Positions 7,684-17,001 of a stretch of 64,000 nucleotides of DNA are shown here, in pieces. The stretch comes from Acidobacteriota bacterium. Its GTDB lineage: Bacteria > Acidobacteriota > Terriglobia > UBA7540. Made by a program: the position numbers and the translations under genes. The first letter of the stretch is position 1. Every line of letters begins with the position of its first letter. The notes beneath the pieces were generated by a model. It was not told the origin of the DNA. It saw only the letters and a list, made by a program, of their open reading frames with translations, and ran no database searches. The DNA lies in assembly GCA_004298155.1 (NCBI GenBank), contig SCRD01000012.1, positions 1 through 64,000 of the forward strand, given 5' to 3'.

Positions 7684-10600
7684 TTATCGCTGCGGCTGCA
7701 GTTCCAGCAAGATGTTTTCGATGTCTTTCAGAGGGTCTCCACTGCCGTCCTTGATCTGCATGCGGAGGACCCCATCCGGCTGGAAAGCGACGCCGCGCCT
7801 CTTCTTGATGATTTCCATCAGCTTCTGCGGGCTGACGGATGTCTGTTCGTGAAACCGCATCCGGACTTCACTGCCTTTCCGTTCCACGGTCTGAATCATG
7901 AGCTGTTCGGCCCGGGACTTTACGACAGCATAATTCAACAACTGTTCCACCGGGACTGGAATTGGGCCGTAGCGGTCCGTGAGTTCAGCCTCCATGTCCT
8001 GCAGCCCTTCCATCGTCTTAAGGGCAGAAATACGCTTATACATGCGCAGGCGCTGGCGTTCGTCGGCGATATAGCTTTCCGGAATCTTGATATTGATGCC
8101 CAGATTGAAGGTTGTGCGGACTTCGGGCCGGGAGGGTTCGCCTTTGAGTTCGTGGACCGCCTCGTCCAGCATGCGCAGGTAGAGGTCAATGCCGATGGCG
8201 TTCAGGTGGCCGTGTTGTTGCTGCCCCAGTACGTTACCGGCACCCCGAAGCTCAAGGTCAAGCGCAGCCAGGCGGAAACCCGCGCCGAGATCGGAAAATT
8301 CCTTTAAAGCAGCCAGCCGCCTTTTGGCGATAGGGGTAAGCGTATCAACGGTTGGAACAAGGAAAAACGCGTAGGCCCGGCGGTCAGATCGGCCAACCCG
8401 CCCGCGAAGCTGATAGAGGTCCGACAGGCCAAACCGCTCGGCGTGGTTCACGATCATGGTGTTGGCCCGGGGAATATCCAGGCCGTTCTCGACCAACGAT
8501 GTCGCCACCAGCATGTCGTATTTGCCTTCCATGAACTTCAGCATCGCGCGTTCCAGTTCGCGCTCGCCCATCTGGCCGTGCGCAACTCCGATGCGCGCCG
8601 CCGGAACCAGACGCTGGAGAAGGGCGGCGATGGTGAAGATGGATTCCACGCGGTTGTGCACAAAATAGATCTGGCCGCCGCGGTCCATTTCATGCTGGAT
8701 GGCAGACTGGATGAGGCCGTCATTAAAGGCGGCCACGGTGGTTTGAATGGCCAGGCGCCCGCGCGGAGGGCTTTCAATCACCGAAAGGTCGCGCAGCCCT
8801 CCAAGCGCCATGTGCAGGGTGCGCGGAATGGGAGTGGCGGACATGGTGAGAACGTCGACGTTGGCCTTCAGCTTTTTCAATCGTTCCTTGGCCGCTACGC
8901 CGAACCGCTGCTCTTCGTCCACGACCAGCAGCCCAAGGTCCTGGAACTGCACGTCCTTAGACAGCATTCGATGCGTGCCGATTACGATATCAACCTTGCC
9001 GGCTTCGATATCGGCAACGGTTTTCCTGATCTCCGCGGCGGAGCGGAAGCGGCTGAGCATTTCAACGCGCACGGGGAAGTGTGACATGCGCTGGCAGAAG
9101 GTGGTGTAGTGCTGGAACGCCAAAACAGTGGTGGGGGCGAGCACGGCAACCTGCCGGGACTCCTGGACTACCTTGAAGGCCGCGCGCATGGCGAGCTCGG
9201 TCTTGCCATAGCCCACGTCGCCGCAGAGCAGTCGGTCCATTGGTTCGGGTGATTCCAGGTCCCCCTTGATGTCGGCAATGGCGGTCAACTGGTCGGGTGT
9301 TTCTTCGAAAGGGAAAGAGTCCTCGAACTCTTTCTGCAAATTGTTGTCCGGAGCCACGGCTGTGCCGCCGCGCATTTTTCTTTCGGCGTAGAGGCGGAGA
9401 AGCTCTTCGGCCATATCGCGCAGCGCACGCTGGACGCGTTTCTTCGTCCGCTGCCATGAGCTCCCGCCGAGGCGGTCCAGGCCGGGCTTGACACCGTCGC
9501 CGCTGGATCGGTATTTCTCCACCAGGTCGAGCCGTTCAAGAGGTACGTAGAGCCGGGCGTCGTCCTGGTAGGTGAGAAGCATGAAATCCCGCGTGGAACC
9601 GCCAACCGGAAGTTGTTTGAGCCCCTGGTAAACGCCGATGCCATGATCGATATGCACGACGTAATCGCCCACTTTGAGATCGCTGAGATCTGAGAGAAAA
9701 CTGGAAGTTGCATTCTCCCGCCGGCGTGCAGCGCCCCAGGTAAACTCGCCCAGAATGTCGCGTTCGGAGAGCAGGAGAAGGTGAAGGTCGGGAAAAACCA
9801 CGCCGGCCTCGAGTTCTCCCCTGGCAATCCGCAACGCGCGGCCGGCTGAAGCCACGTCACCCGTGGTAGTCTGCTCCCGGGCATCTTTTCCGCATGCCTT
9901 GGGCCATGCCACATTTTCAAAAGGGATTTCATAGTCAGCAAAAATCTCGCGCAGCCGATCGGCCTTTGCCGAGGTCGGGACAGCCAGGACAATGTTTTCG
10001 CCATTCTCAATCTGTACACGCAGTTGTTCGGCCAGCAGTTTGAGAGAGCCCTGGAATTTGGGCACCGGCTGCGTGTTCAGATAGAACCGGCCGGCGGCTT
10101 CAACCGGAGCGGCAAGAAATTCTGGAGGTTCGCTGGAGCCTTCAATGTCGAGTTCATGGAGAAAGACGGATGGGTGCGACACAATCGAAGACTGAAATTC
10201 CTCAGCCTTCAGGAAGACTTCATCAGGCCGTGGCGGTTGGGGAGAGACGTCCCGCACAGCATCGAAAGCATTTTGCAGGCTTTCGAGGAATTCGGTTAGC
10301 TGCGCCTGTCGGTCGGCAGGTTCGTCCCATAGAATGACGGGGCGCTCCAGCAGCGAAACGAGCGTGCCCATGCGCGGCTCCACGAGCGGCACATAAAATT
10401 CCCAGCCGGGAAAGGGCGCAGAGAACGAATCGGACCAACCAGGCGGGAGACGCCCTGCACGGCCCTCCGGAACCCGCCTCGCCAGGATGTCCACCAGCCG
10501 GCTAAAAAAATTTGATGGCGGCGCAGCTTCCGTCAGGGGAAGGATCATCAATTCCAAGATGCTTTTGCTTGACCGCTGGTTTGCTGGGTCAAACTCCCGC

Positions 10601-11250
10601 ATTGACTCAATGGTGTCACCGAAAAACTCTATCCGTGCGGGCCGTTCGACTTCCGGCGGGAAAATGTCAACGATGCCACCGCGGACGGAATACTGCCCTG
10701 CGCTTAGAACTGGTTCCGATGGTTCGTAACCGACTCTCAGCAGGTGCTCGGCGAGATCTTCCGGTGCAATCTCGTCGGAGATTTTCAGCCGGAGGGCGAG
10801 AGAGCGATAAAAAGAGAGGGGGCGGTAGCGCATCATTGCAGCCGGCAATGGCGCGGCGAGAACACGGACCTGACCGCACGCGATGCGCCAAAGGCCCACG
10901 GCGCGGCGCTCCAGAATGTCGGGATGCGGGGAGCGCGCTTCATATGGCGAGCAATCGAATGCGGAAAGGGATACGACCGCCTCGCCTGCGCCAGGCTCCA
11001 GCCAATCGAGCACGGTGGAAGCTGTCCGGGCCAGTCCCTCTGCAGCATCGTTATCGCTGGTAAGAATGACGATGGGTCTTGACAGTTGATGGGCAAGGAG
11101 CGCTGCTGCGATTGCTTTGGCCGGGCTCGTCAGTCCTGAAATTGAAATTCCACCCACGGTCCCGGCAGCTGGCGCCAATGCGCGCTCCTGCGCCGCCCGG
11201 AGCCCGGGATGTTCGAGAATCGCCTGGAGGAATGGTTCAATGGAGACCAT
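7684..11250 (-). CDS. mfd: Transcription-repair coupling factor Mfd
   Basis: A 1188-residue DNA translocase that removes RNA polymerase stalled at lesions and recruits UvrA. The N-terminal UvrB-like module includes LTSDNDAAEGLAR and RGGIVDIFPPEVERPARIEFFGD. The RNA-polymerase-interaction domain begins near residue 520 (KVGDYVVHIDHGIGVYQGL). The superfamily 2 motor has Walker A GDVGYGKTELAM near 675 and the DEEQ box in VVDEEQRFGVAAKE. A QLRGRVGRSDRRAYAF motif and the TRCF C-terminal domain follow. The length is standard. The gene sits 15 bases after rfaE2, consistent with co-transcription. Confidence 0.97.
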   Translation of the reverse strand: MVSIEPFLQAILEHPGLRAAQERALAPAAGTVGGISISGLTSPAKAIAAALLAHQLSRPIVILTSDNDAAEGLARTASTVLDWLEPGAGEAVVSLSAFDCSPYEARSPHPDILERRAVGLWRIACGQVRVLAAPLPAAMMRYRPLSFYRSLALRLKISDEIAPEDLAEHLLRVGYEPSEPVLSAGQYSVRGGIVDIFPPEVERPARIEFFGDTIESMREFDPANQRSSKSILELMILPLTEAAPPSNFFSRLVDILARRVPEGRAGRLPPGWSDSFSAPFPGWEFYVPLVEPRMGTLVSLLERPVILWDEPADRQAQLTEFLESLQNAFDAVRDVSPQPPRPDEVFLKAEEFQSSIVSHPSVFLHELDIEGSSEPPEFLAAPVEAAGRFYLNTQPVPKFQGSLKLLAEQLRVQIENGENIVLAVPTSAKADRLREIFADYEIPFENVAWPKACGKDAREQTTTGDVASAGRALRIARGELEAGVVFPDLHLLLLSERDILGEFTWGAARRRENATSSFLSDLSDLKVGDYVVHIDHGIGVYQGLKQLPVGGSTRDFMLLTYQDDARLYVPLERLDLVEKYRSSGDGVKPGLDRLGGSSWQRTKKRVQRALRDMAEELLRLYAERKMRGGTAVAPDNNLQKEFEDSFPFEETPDQLTAIADIKGDLESPEPMDRLLCGDVGYGKTELAMRAAFKVVQESRQVAVLAPTTVLAFQHYTTFCQRMSHFPVRVEMLSRFRSAAEIRKTVADIEAGKVDIVIGTHRMLSKDVQFQDLGLLVVDEEQRFGVAAKERLKKLKANVDVLTMSATPIPRTLHMALGGLRDLSVIESPPRGRLAIQTTVAAFNDGLIQSAIQHEMDRGGQIYFVHNRVESIFTIAALLQRLVPAARIGVAHGQMGERELERAMLKFMEGKYDMLVATSLVENGLDIPRANTMIVNHAERFGLSDLYQLRGRVGRSDRRAYAFFLVPTVDTLTPIAKRRLAALKEFSDLGAGFRLAALDLELRGAGNVLGQQQHGHLNAIGIDLYLRMLDEAVHELKGEPSRPEVRTTFNLGINIKIPESYIADERQRLRMYKRISALKTMEGLQDMEAELTDRYGPIPVPVEQLLNYAVVKSRAEQLMIQTVERKGSEVRMRFHEQTSVSPQKLMEIIKKRRGVAFQPDGVLRMQIKDGSGDPLKDIENILLELQPQR

Positions 11251-11265
11251 TAAAGGTGAGGGCTC

Positions 11266-11781
11266 TTAACCAAAAATCTTCTGCACGGCGCTGACGATGC
11301 CTGTCGTGGAAAAACCTGGAACCGCCGGCATGGAGACGACGCAACCTCCGGCTGCTTCAACTTCTGCACGGCCCACAATTTCGTTCGCGCCCCATCCGGC
11401 GCCCTTCACCAGCACGTTCGGCAGCATGCGGGCAATCACAGCCTGGGGCGTGGGATCGTCAAAGATAGTTACGTAGTCCACTGCAGCGAGTGCCGCCAGC
11501 AATTCAGCGCGCTCTTCCTGCGGGAAGATGGGCCGGCCTTCGCCTTTCAACCTGCGCACGCTGTGGTCACTATTGACCGCAACAATGAGGAGGTCGCCGA
11601 GCTTCCTGGCGCCGGCCAGATATCGCGTGTGGCCGGGGTGCAGGAGGTCAAAGCATCCATTAGTGAAGACAACGCGCTCACCACAGGCCTTGTGCTGCGC
11701 AATAACCTCGTATGCGTCTTCCAGCGCGAGGATTTTGGACAGTGCCGGCCGGCTTGCCGGTTTCCTGGAATTCACACGCAT
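11266..11781 (-). CDS. rfaE2: D-glycero-beta-D-manno-heptose 1-phosphate adenylyltransferase (RfaE domain II type)
   Basis: A 171-residue single-domain nucleotidyltransferase corresponding to the C-terminal half of Hld[20 protein letters not shown] carries the HxGH ATP-binding motif. Further family blocks are [33 protein letters not shown] and GFSTTGIV. It transfers AMP to heptose 1-phosphate to make ADP-heptose for lipopolysaccharide core. No kinase domain is fused and none is nearby, so a separate HldA-like kinase must be encoded elsewhere if the pathway is complete. It is the first gene of the rfaE2-mfd run. The start ATG is at 11781. Confidence 0.92.
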   Translation of the reverse strand: MRVNSRKPASRPALSKILALEDAYEVIAQHKACGERVVFTNGCFDLLHPGHTRYLAGARKLGDLLIVAVNSDHSVRRLKGEGRPIFPQEERAELLAALAAVDYVTIFDDPTPQAVIARMLPNVLVKGAGWGANEIVGRAEVEAAGGCVVSMPAVPGFSTTGIVSAVQKIFG

Positions 11782-11888
11782 ATTCTAGCACGTGCCGCAT
11801 CTAATCACTTGACCATGGTGGATTTAGGAAGTTACGCTGTGCAAAATCCCATGATATTCTGACAATTGGAAAGGACGGGGCGCACAGG

Positions 11889-13085
11889 TTGAGGACAATT
11901 GCCATCGTCGGCGGTGGACCTGCCGGCTCGATGACCGCCGCCCGGCTTTTGCAAGGGCCAACCGAGCTGCTAAACGGTGGGCAGGCCGCGCGCGTCATCA
12001 TCTTCGAAGAGAGGTTTGGCTGGGAAAAGCCCTGCGGAGGCGGTTTAAGCCACAAGGCGCTGAGGGAATACCCTTTCCTGCTTCAGGCCACAGAGATGGC
12101 AAACCCGGTATGGAAAATGGAGGTCCATGCACCTGGAGGCGTATCCGCCAGCATTAATCTCCGCGAGCCTCTTGCCATTTATTCCAGACGCGAATTGAAC
12201 CACCTGCTTCTCGAACGCAGCCAGCACGCCGGCGCAGAAGTTGTCAACGACCGCGTGATCCGTGCTGAAAGATTGGCTGACAAATGGCATTTGAGGGGCC
12301 GCACCAACCTCTATGAGGCAGATTATCTGATCATTGCCGCCGGTGCGCGCAGCGGTTTGAGAAACCAATTGGCCGGAGCGTTGAAGGCGGAAGACTTTAT
12401 GCTGACGTTTGGTTATTTTGTTCCAGGCCATGAGGACTTGCTTCGGGTTGAATTCTTCGAGAATTTTGAGGGATATGCCTGGTCGTTCCCTCGCCTCAAC
12501 CATCTTTCCGTAGGAATATGCGGCAAGGTGGGTGTTGCCAATATGGCCGACCTTCGGCGAAACCTTTTCGGGTTTATGGAACGGCACGGTTATTCGACTG
12601 AGTCGGCCTCGGTATTCAGCCACCTGCTGCCCTCTCTGGAAGTTGAAAGCTGGGCAGGCATGCGCCTGGAGGGGGACGGATGGGCGCTGGCAGGAGATGC
12701 CGCAGGGTTGACAGATCCCGTCACGGGCGAAGGTCTTTATTTTGCGCTGCGGTCGGGTGAACTGCTGGCAGATGCGATCCTGAAGGGTTTTTCCTATACG
12801 CGAAGGGTGTGGGATGAATTTGGCAGCAAACTGATGTTAGGCGCCCGGATTTGTCCCATGTTCTACCGTGGTGAGTTTCTGGGGGCCAGCCTGCCGACAC
12901 GCATGGTCCAGCTATGCGCTCGGAGCAAGACTTTCCTGAACCTCTTTCATGACATGGTTGAGGGCAATCAGGCGTACTGTGGACTTTCCGGCCGCTTCAT
13001 CAGAGGCCTGCCGAAGTACCTGGTGGAGACAGCAACCCACTCTGTCTGGAAACGGATGGGTATCCAATCGGCAGAGCAGGCATAG
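11889..13085 (+). CDS. FAD-dependent oxidoreductase, geranylgeranyl reductase family
   Basis: A 398-residue flavoprotein. The N-terminal Rossmann motif VGGGPAGSMTAARLL binds FAD. The GDAAGLTDPVTGEGLYFALRSGE block is the family's second FAD-binding signature. The PCGGGLS segment and the overall fold fit the geranylgeranyl reductase/FixC group, which saturates polyprenyl chains of lipids or quinones. The start is TTG at 11889, just before the Rossmann strand, with GGAAAGGA some 13 bases upstream. It is followed 45 bases later by hemL. An isoprenoid substrate is family knowledge; the actual substrate is unknown. Confidence 0.85.
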   Translation: MRTIAIVGGGPAGSMTAARLLQGPTELLNGGQAARVIIFEERFGWEKPCGGGLSHKALREYPFLLQATEMANPVWKMEVHAPGGVSASINLREPLAIYSRRELNHLLLERSQHAGAEVVNDRVIRAERLADKWHLRGRTNLYEADYLIIAAGARSGLRNQLAGALKAEDFMLTFGYFVPGHEDLLRVEFFENFEGYAWSFPRLNHLSVGICGKVGVANMADLRRNLFGFMERHGYSTESASVFSHLLPSLEVESWAGMRLEGDGWALAGDAAGLTDPVTGEGLYFALRSGELLADAILKGFSYTRRVWDEFGSKLMLGARICPMFYRGEFLGASLPTRMVQLCARSKTFLNLFHDMVEGNQAYCGLSGRFIRGLPKYLVETATHSVWKRMGIQSAEQA

Positions 13086-13130
13086 GTCAAGGCCTATTTT
13101 AAATCCAACAACTTTGATCAGGATGGCGAC

Positions 13131-14423
13131 GTGCACAAAAGATCGGAAGAATTGTTTCAGAAGGCAGTCCAACTGATGCCCGGCGGCGTGAACTCGCCTG
13201 TGCGCGCATTCCGGGCGGTCGGCGGAACGCCGCTCTTTATTGCAAGCGGCAGGGGCTCTCATCTGAAGGACGTTGACGGCAATGAATATGTCGATTTTGT
13301 CCTTTCGTGGGGGCCATTGATTCTGGGCCACTGCCACCCGGAGGTGACAAAGGCTCTTTCCGATGTCCTGGGAACAGGAACCAGCTTTGGGGCTCCAACC
13401 GAGGGCGAGGTGACCCTGGCAGAAGAAATCACCAGAGCGTTTCCCTCCGTCGAGCGCGTTCGCCTGGTTAATTCCGGGACTGAAGCTATTCTTTCGGCCA
13501 TCCGTCTCGCACGGGCCGCGACGAAGCGAGATAAGATCCTGAAGTTTGAAGGGTGCTATCACGGGCATTCGGACAGCCTGCTGGTGAAAGCCGGGTCCGG
13601 AGTGGCGACTTTAGGGCTGCCGGACAGTCCGGGCGTCCCGGGAGTACTCGCTGAACTGACGATTACGGTCCCGTTCAATGATTTTGAAGCACTCGAAAGC
13701 GCTTTCGATTGGCACAGGAATCAACTGGCTGCGGTTTTGGTCGAGCCGATAGCGGGCAACATGGGTGTGGTGCCCCCAATGCCGGAGTTTCTGATGCGGT
13801 TGCGCACGCTGACCGAGGAGCAGGGAACAGTGCTGATCTTTGACGAGGTGATCACTGGCTTTCGCGTCGCTTACGGCGGAGCACAACAGCTCTACGGTAT
13901 CCAGGCGGACCTGACTGCTCTAGGCAAGGTGATTGGCGGAGGGTTGCCGGTGGGCGCATACGGGGGTAAAGCATCCCTGATGGACCTGGTTGCTCCCAGT
14001 GGGCCGGTTTACCAGGCCGGCACCCTTTCCGGGAATCCCCTGGCCGTGGCCGCTGGGGCAAAAACCCTGGAAGTGCTGCGGAGGCCAGGAACTTATGATC
14101 GCCTCGAGGTGCTTGGCAAGAAGCTTGCGGGCGGCCTGCAGGAGCAGGCCAGAGAGGCTGAAATTCCGCTCACCGTCAACCGGATGGGCTCCATGCTGAC
14201 TGCGTTTTTCAACCCTGGGCCTGTTACCGACTATTCGTCCGCGAAAAAATCTAATTCTTCGATGTTCGCGAGCTTCTTCGCAGAGCTGCTCAGGCGGGGA
14301 ATTTACTTTCCTCCATCCCAGTTTGAATCACTTTTTGTCTCGATGGCACACACCGAAGAAGATATTGAGCGGGCTGTACGTTCAGCTGGCGAGGCCTTTC
14401 GCGTGATCAGGGTGGCAAAATAG
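13131..14423 (+). CDS. hemL: Glutamate-1-semialdehyde 2,1-aminomutase
   Basis: A 430-residue PLP enzyme of the C5 pathway that converts glutamate-1-semialdehyde to 5-aminolevulinate for tetrapyrrole synthesis. Diagnostic segments are MPGGVNSPVRAF at the N-terminus, VNSGTEAILSAIRLARAAT, FEGCYHGHSDSLLVKAGSG and LIFDEVITGFRVAYGGAQ. The PLP lysine is in LGKVIGGGLPVGAYGG. The start is GTG at 13131 (MHKRSEELF), which matches the usual family start. Other hem genes are absent. It may share a transcript with the upstream flavoprotein. Confidence 0.96.
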   Translation: MHKRSEELFQKAVQLMPGGVNSPVRAFRAVGGTPLFIASGRGSHLKDVDGNEYVDFVLSWGPLILGHCHPEVTKALSDVLGTGTSFGAPTEGEVTLAEEITRAFPSVERVRLVNSGTEAILSAIRLARAATKRDKILKFEGCYHGHSDSLLVKAGSGVATLGLPDSPGVPGVLAELTITVPFNDFEALESAFDWHRNQLAAVLVEPIAGNMGVVPPMPEFLMRLRTLTEEQGTVLIFDEVITGFRVAYGGAQQLYGIQADLTALGKVIGGGLPVGAYGGKASLMDLVAPSGPVYQAGTLSGNPLAVAAGAKTLEVLRRPGTYDRLEVLGKKLAGGLQEQAREAEIPLTVNRMGSMLTAFFNPGPVTDYSSAKKSNSSMFASFFAELLRRGIYFPPSQFESLFVSMAHTEEDIERAVRSAGEAFRVIRVAK

Positions 14424-14433
14424 CCGAGCGGCG

Positions 14434-15687
14434 CTAGGATTCCAGGAAGTAGTTCCGGCAAGCCTGCCGTACGGAGGGGCCATCAAGCTTTGGCTCGATT
14501 CCCTGGTATCGAGCGGCCCAGCTTATATGCTGGGCAATGTCGCGTGGGTAGCAGGCGCGTAGCGGCTGTTGCAGAGCAGCCAACAGGCTCAAGACACCGT
14601 CCACGACTGTCGCGTCATAAATCAGGCCGAATTCATCGCACACACGTTTGAAGATTTCGTGGAACTGGCCGGGGGGCACGTAATCCACTTTGATTTTGGT
14701 CTGAATTCGCCGAAGGAATGCTTCGTCAGCCAGTGACCTGGGGTCGAGGTTGGTTGCAAAGGCAACAAAGAGGTCAAAGGGAATCTCGATTTGCTTTCCG
14801 CCGGCCAGGTTGAGGAAATCGATCCGCCGGTCCAGTGGAACGATCCAGCGGTTGAGCATGTCCTCAGGGCGCATTCTCTGGCGGCCGAAGTCATCCACAA
14901 CCAGAACGCCGTTATTGGCTTTCATCTGCAGCGGTGCGGTGTAAAACTTGGTGAGGGGGTTCATCTGGAGGTCCAGCATCTCGAGGGTCAACTCGCCGCC
15001 CACCACCACGCGGGGACGGCGGCAGAGGACCCATCGCTTGTCAAATTCGCCTAGAGCCTCTTCCTCCTCTTCATAGCGTCCGTGCAGGTGCGTGTCGTAG
15101 ACAGTGATGATCTGTCCATCGACTTCAACCGCGTAGGGAATCCAGACGCGATCACCATAAATCTTGGGGATGCTTTCAGCCATGGCCGTCTTGCCGGTTC
15201 CGGCGGGACCGTAGAGAATAATGCACCGTCCGGAGACGACAGCGGTTCCCATCTGATTCAGGGTTTCCTCAGGAAGGACCAGGTGGCCGAAGGCCTTCTC
15301 CACCTGGGGCGGACGAACTTCGGCATCCCTGATGCTTTGCGCGCGGATGCGCGCAACATAATCGTCAAGCGATACGGGCGTGGGGCCGTAATAGTGATTC
15401 AGCGTCAACAGCTCGAGCGCCCGGCTGCGGCCACCGGAGGTAATTGCGATCCGGTGGACGGCGCCCGTCATGCCTTTCACTTCACAAAGCTGCTCCTTGC
15501 GGAGCCGCTCAAAAAGCAGCTCCACGATGCTGAAACTCAGGCACATTTTCTTCGCAAGTTCGAGAAGGGTGAGTTCTCCTTCGTAGTAGAGGATTTTCAG
15601 CGCCAGGTCTTCCAGCACGCTGCGGCGTATGCCAAGATCCTGGATTTTCTTCGGCGTTTCAATTTCAGCGCTGATCATCTGTTTCAT
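14434..15687 (-). CDS. AAA ATPase with N-terminal helix-turn-helix, at the end of the Tad locus
   Basis: 417 residues. The first ~130 residues look like a winged-helix region (LKILYYEGELTLLELAKKMCLS). An AAA module follows with Walker A ILYGPAGTGKTAMAE, Walker B GVLVVDDFGRQ and a downstream FVAFATNLDPRSLADEAFLRRI sensor region. It is oriented like the pilus genes and ends just after hemL, which converges on it. It is not the CpaF secretion ATPase, which is encoded separately. A regulatory or remodelling role in pilus biogenesis is inference from position. A second start at 15678 is possible. TATAAT lies about 60 bases upstream, so it may have its own promoter. Confidence 0.75.
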   Translation of the reverse strand: MKQMISAEIETPKKIQDLGIRRSVLEDLALKILYYEGELTLLELAKKMCLSFSIVELLFERLRKEQLCEVKGMTGAVHRIAITSGGRSRALELLTLNHYYGPTPVSLDDYVARIRAQSIRDAEVRPPQVEKAFGHLVLPEETLNQMGTAVVSGRCIILYGPAGTGKTAMAESIPKIYGDRVWIPYAVEVDGQIITVYDTHLHGRYEEEEEALGEFDKRWVLCRRPRVVVGGELTLEMLDLQMNPLTKFYTAPLQMKANNGVLVVDDFGRQRMRPEDMLNRWIVPLDRRIDFLNLAGGKQIEIPFDLFVAFATNLDPRSLADEAFLRRIQTKIKVDYVPPGQFHEIFKRVCDEFGLIYDATVVDGVLSLLAALQQPLRACYPRDIAQHISWAARYQGIEPKLDGPSVRQACRNYFLES

Positions 15688-15797
15688 CCCTCGGTTCGGT
15701 TTCTAACGGCAATCCTCATCCGGCGAATTATAATGTCCTGGCCCAGGCCGTTTGCGGGAGCCGTTACATTCAGCAGAGTGAGGGCCCGCGAAAGATT

Positions 15798-16157
15798 TTA
15801 ATGGCACGCCTCTTCCTGCGCGGGACGGAATCCCTTCAGCAATGCCGCTTCCTGTTCCATGCTTTCGCCGGGCAGCATTTTCCCGTAAAACCTGCTGTCG
15901 TGACAGTAATAGAGCCCTGACCGGCGGTTGACCCAAACATTGTGCTTCATGCCCATATTCGGAGCAGCGGGTTGGGCCTGGCTCATGGCTTCCAGTTTTG
16001 CCACCCAGACTTCTGGCGCGTTGCGGTGCTTGGCCAGAAGAGGGGCCATAAATGCCAGTATGATAAGGAGGAGGACCACCATGACGGTGGCGGCGAAGCG
16101 GCTACGCGGGGATCTGCCAGATCTTCCGTGCGGTGCGATTTTGAGAATTTCAGCCAT
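15798..16157 (-). CDS. Small membrane-anchored protein with C-terminal Cys/His motif
   Basis: 119 residues from the ATG at 16157; a TTG at 16166 would add three. A basic N-terminus precedes one membrane helix near residues 25-42 (ATVMVVLLLIILAFMAPLL), which places the C-terminus outside. The C-terminal 45 residues contain VWVNRRSGLYYCHDSRFYG, then EQEAALLKGFRPAQ and a final CH. The pattern of a Tyr-Tyr-Cys-His, a conserved GxRPA-like turn and a terminal Cys resembles small Ada-like or sunset metal- or peptide-binding domains. That relation is my reading and is unproven. It lies between DUF192 and the AAA ATPase at the 3' end of the Tad locus. Confidence 0.6.
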   Translation of the reverse strand: MAEILKIAPHGRSGRSPRSRFAATVMVVLLLIILAFMAPLLAKHRNAPEVWVAKLEAMSQAQPAAPNMGMKHNVWVNRRSGLYYCHDSRFYGKMLPGESMEQEAALLKGFRPAQEEACH

Positions 16158-16325
16158 AATGATCAACAGGGCATCTTGCCCTTATCCGGAGCATATGTCG
16201 CGCTTAACTCTGCTTTTCGCTCAACCAATTCGCCTCTGCGAAGGCAGGCGGAAGCTCCGCAGGTTAACCGGATTGTTAACTCCATACTCGGGCCACAGAG
16301 GGACAGCGCTGGATGCGAAGGGTAC

Positions 16326-16784
16326 CTATGCCCTGACCGTGGTGCCGTTCTTCGGTATGCCTTCCGAAGACTGGGGCGCGGATACGGAGCGTGATTTCAC
16401 CGAGGTGGGCAGAGGGCCTATTTCAAGAAGGTCTCCAACGTGCGTTCGAGTTCTGAAAATCGTGTGAGGCGGCAACTCGAGCACGCTGTCGGCTTTCAGG
16501 ATAACCTTGGAGATCCTAAACGGGCGGACGTGTTCCTCGATGTGGACCACGTGGTTGCTTCGATCGAGGAAGACAATGTCAATTGAGAACAACATTCCGA
16601 TGGTATGCACGCCATAAGAAGGGACAATCCACAATCCCTGCCCAGGCCGTGCCCAGCGGCTCGTCCTTCCCAAAAGACCCACAAGCCGACCCATGTAACT
16701 GTCCGCGACGGAAGCATTCGTGGCGACGAATGTTTCGCGAGTCTTATTGTAAACGTACACCCGTTTCCGGTTATTGTTGCCCAC
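16326..16784 (-). CDS. DUF192 family protein
   Basis: 152 residues. Conserved DUF192 blocks are visible: RLVGLLGRTS near 35, GLWIVPSYGVHTIGMLFSID, VFLDRSNHVVHI, SVLELPPHTI and THVGDLLEI. Family function is not established. The Ser/Thr-rich C-terminal tail of about 25 residues lies outside the domain. The start is taken as GTG at 16784, with GGGAG eight bases upstream; a TTG at 16799 is also open. DUF192 proteins often have a signal peptide, but I see none here. It is among the last genes of the pilus operon, 36 bases after the 32-residue membrane peptide. Confidence 0.8.
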   Translation of the reverse strand: MGNNNRKRVYVYNKTRETFVATNASVADSYMGRLVGLLGRTSRWARPGQGLWIVPSYGVHTIGMLFSIDIVFLDRSNHVVHIEEHVRPFRISKVILKADSVLELPPHTIFRTRTHVGDLLEIGPLPTSVKSRSVSAPQSSEGIPKNGTTVRA

Positions 16785-16820
16785 GCCTATTGCTCCCAAC
16801 TCAATCTATCAATCTGGCAT

Positions 16821-16919
16821 CTAGTCGCGAGATGCCTGCCGTTTACGACGCCAAATGATGATGTACAGCACGATAACAGCTCCGATTCCGGCGATGATTC
16901 GAATGGTCGTAACGTCCAT
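16821..16919 (-). CDS. 32-residue single-span membrane peptide
   Basis: A short reading frame below usual annotation limits. The ATG at 16919 is preceded by a strong GGAGG (16927-16931, 7-base spacing). The product starts MDVTTIRIIAGIGAV and ends RRKRQASRD. Residues 6-23 form one hydrophobic helix, and the positively charged end predicts a cytosolic C-terminus. It lies in the gap between tadC and DUF192 in the same direction. Small membrane peptides in pilus and secretion loci often stabilise platform proteins; that role is inferred from position only. I do not recognise a family. Confidence 0.65.
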   Translation of the reverse strand: MDVTTIRIIAGIGAVIVLYIIIWRRKRQASRD

Positions 16920-17001
16920 GGTGTTTCCTCCACGCTTTTTGAGTTTTGGGTGAACCTACTTGCTTTGCTTGAATCTAATTCAATTGATGGTCAAGAGCTC
17001 C

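Noticed and set aside
7061-8307. Long plus-strand open frames opposite the foldase and mfd genes
   Set aside because: They are antisense shadows of clearly recognisable genes in high-GC DNA, with no family resemblance of their own.
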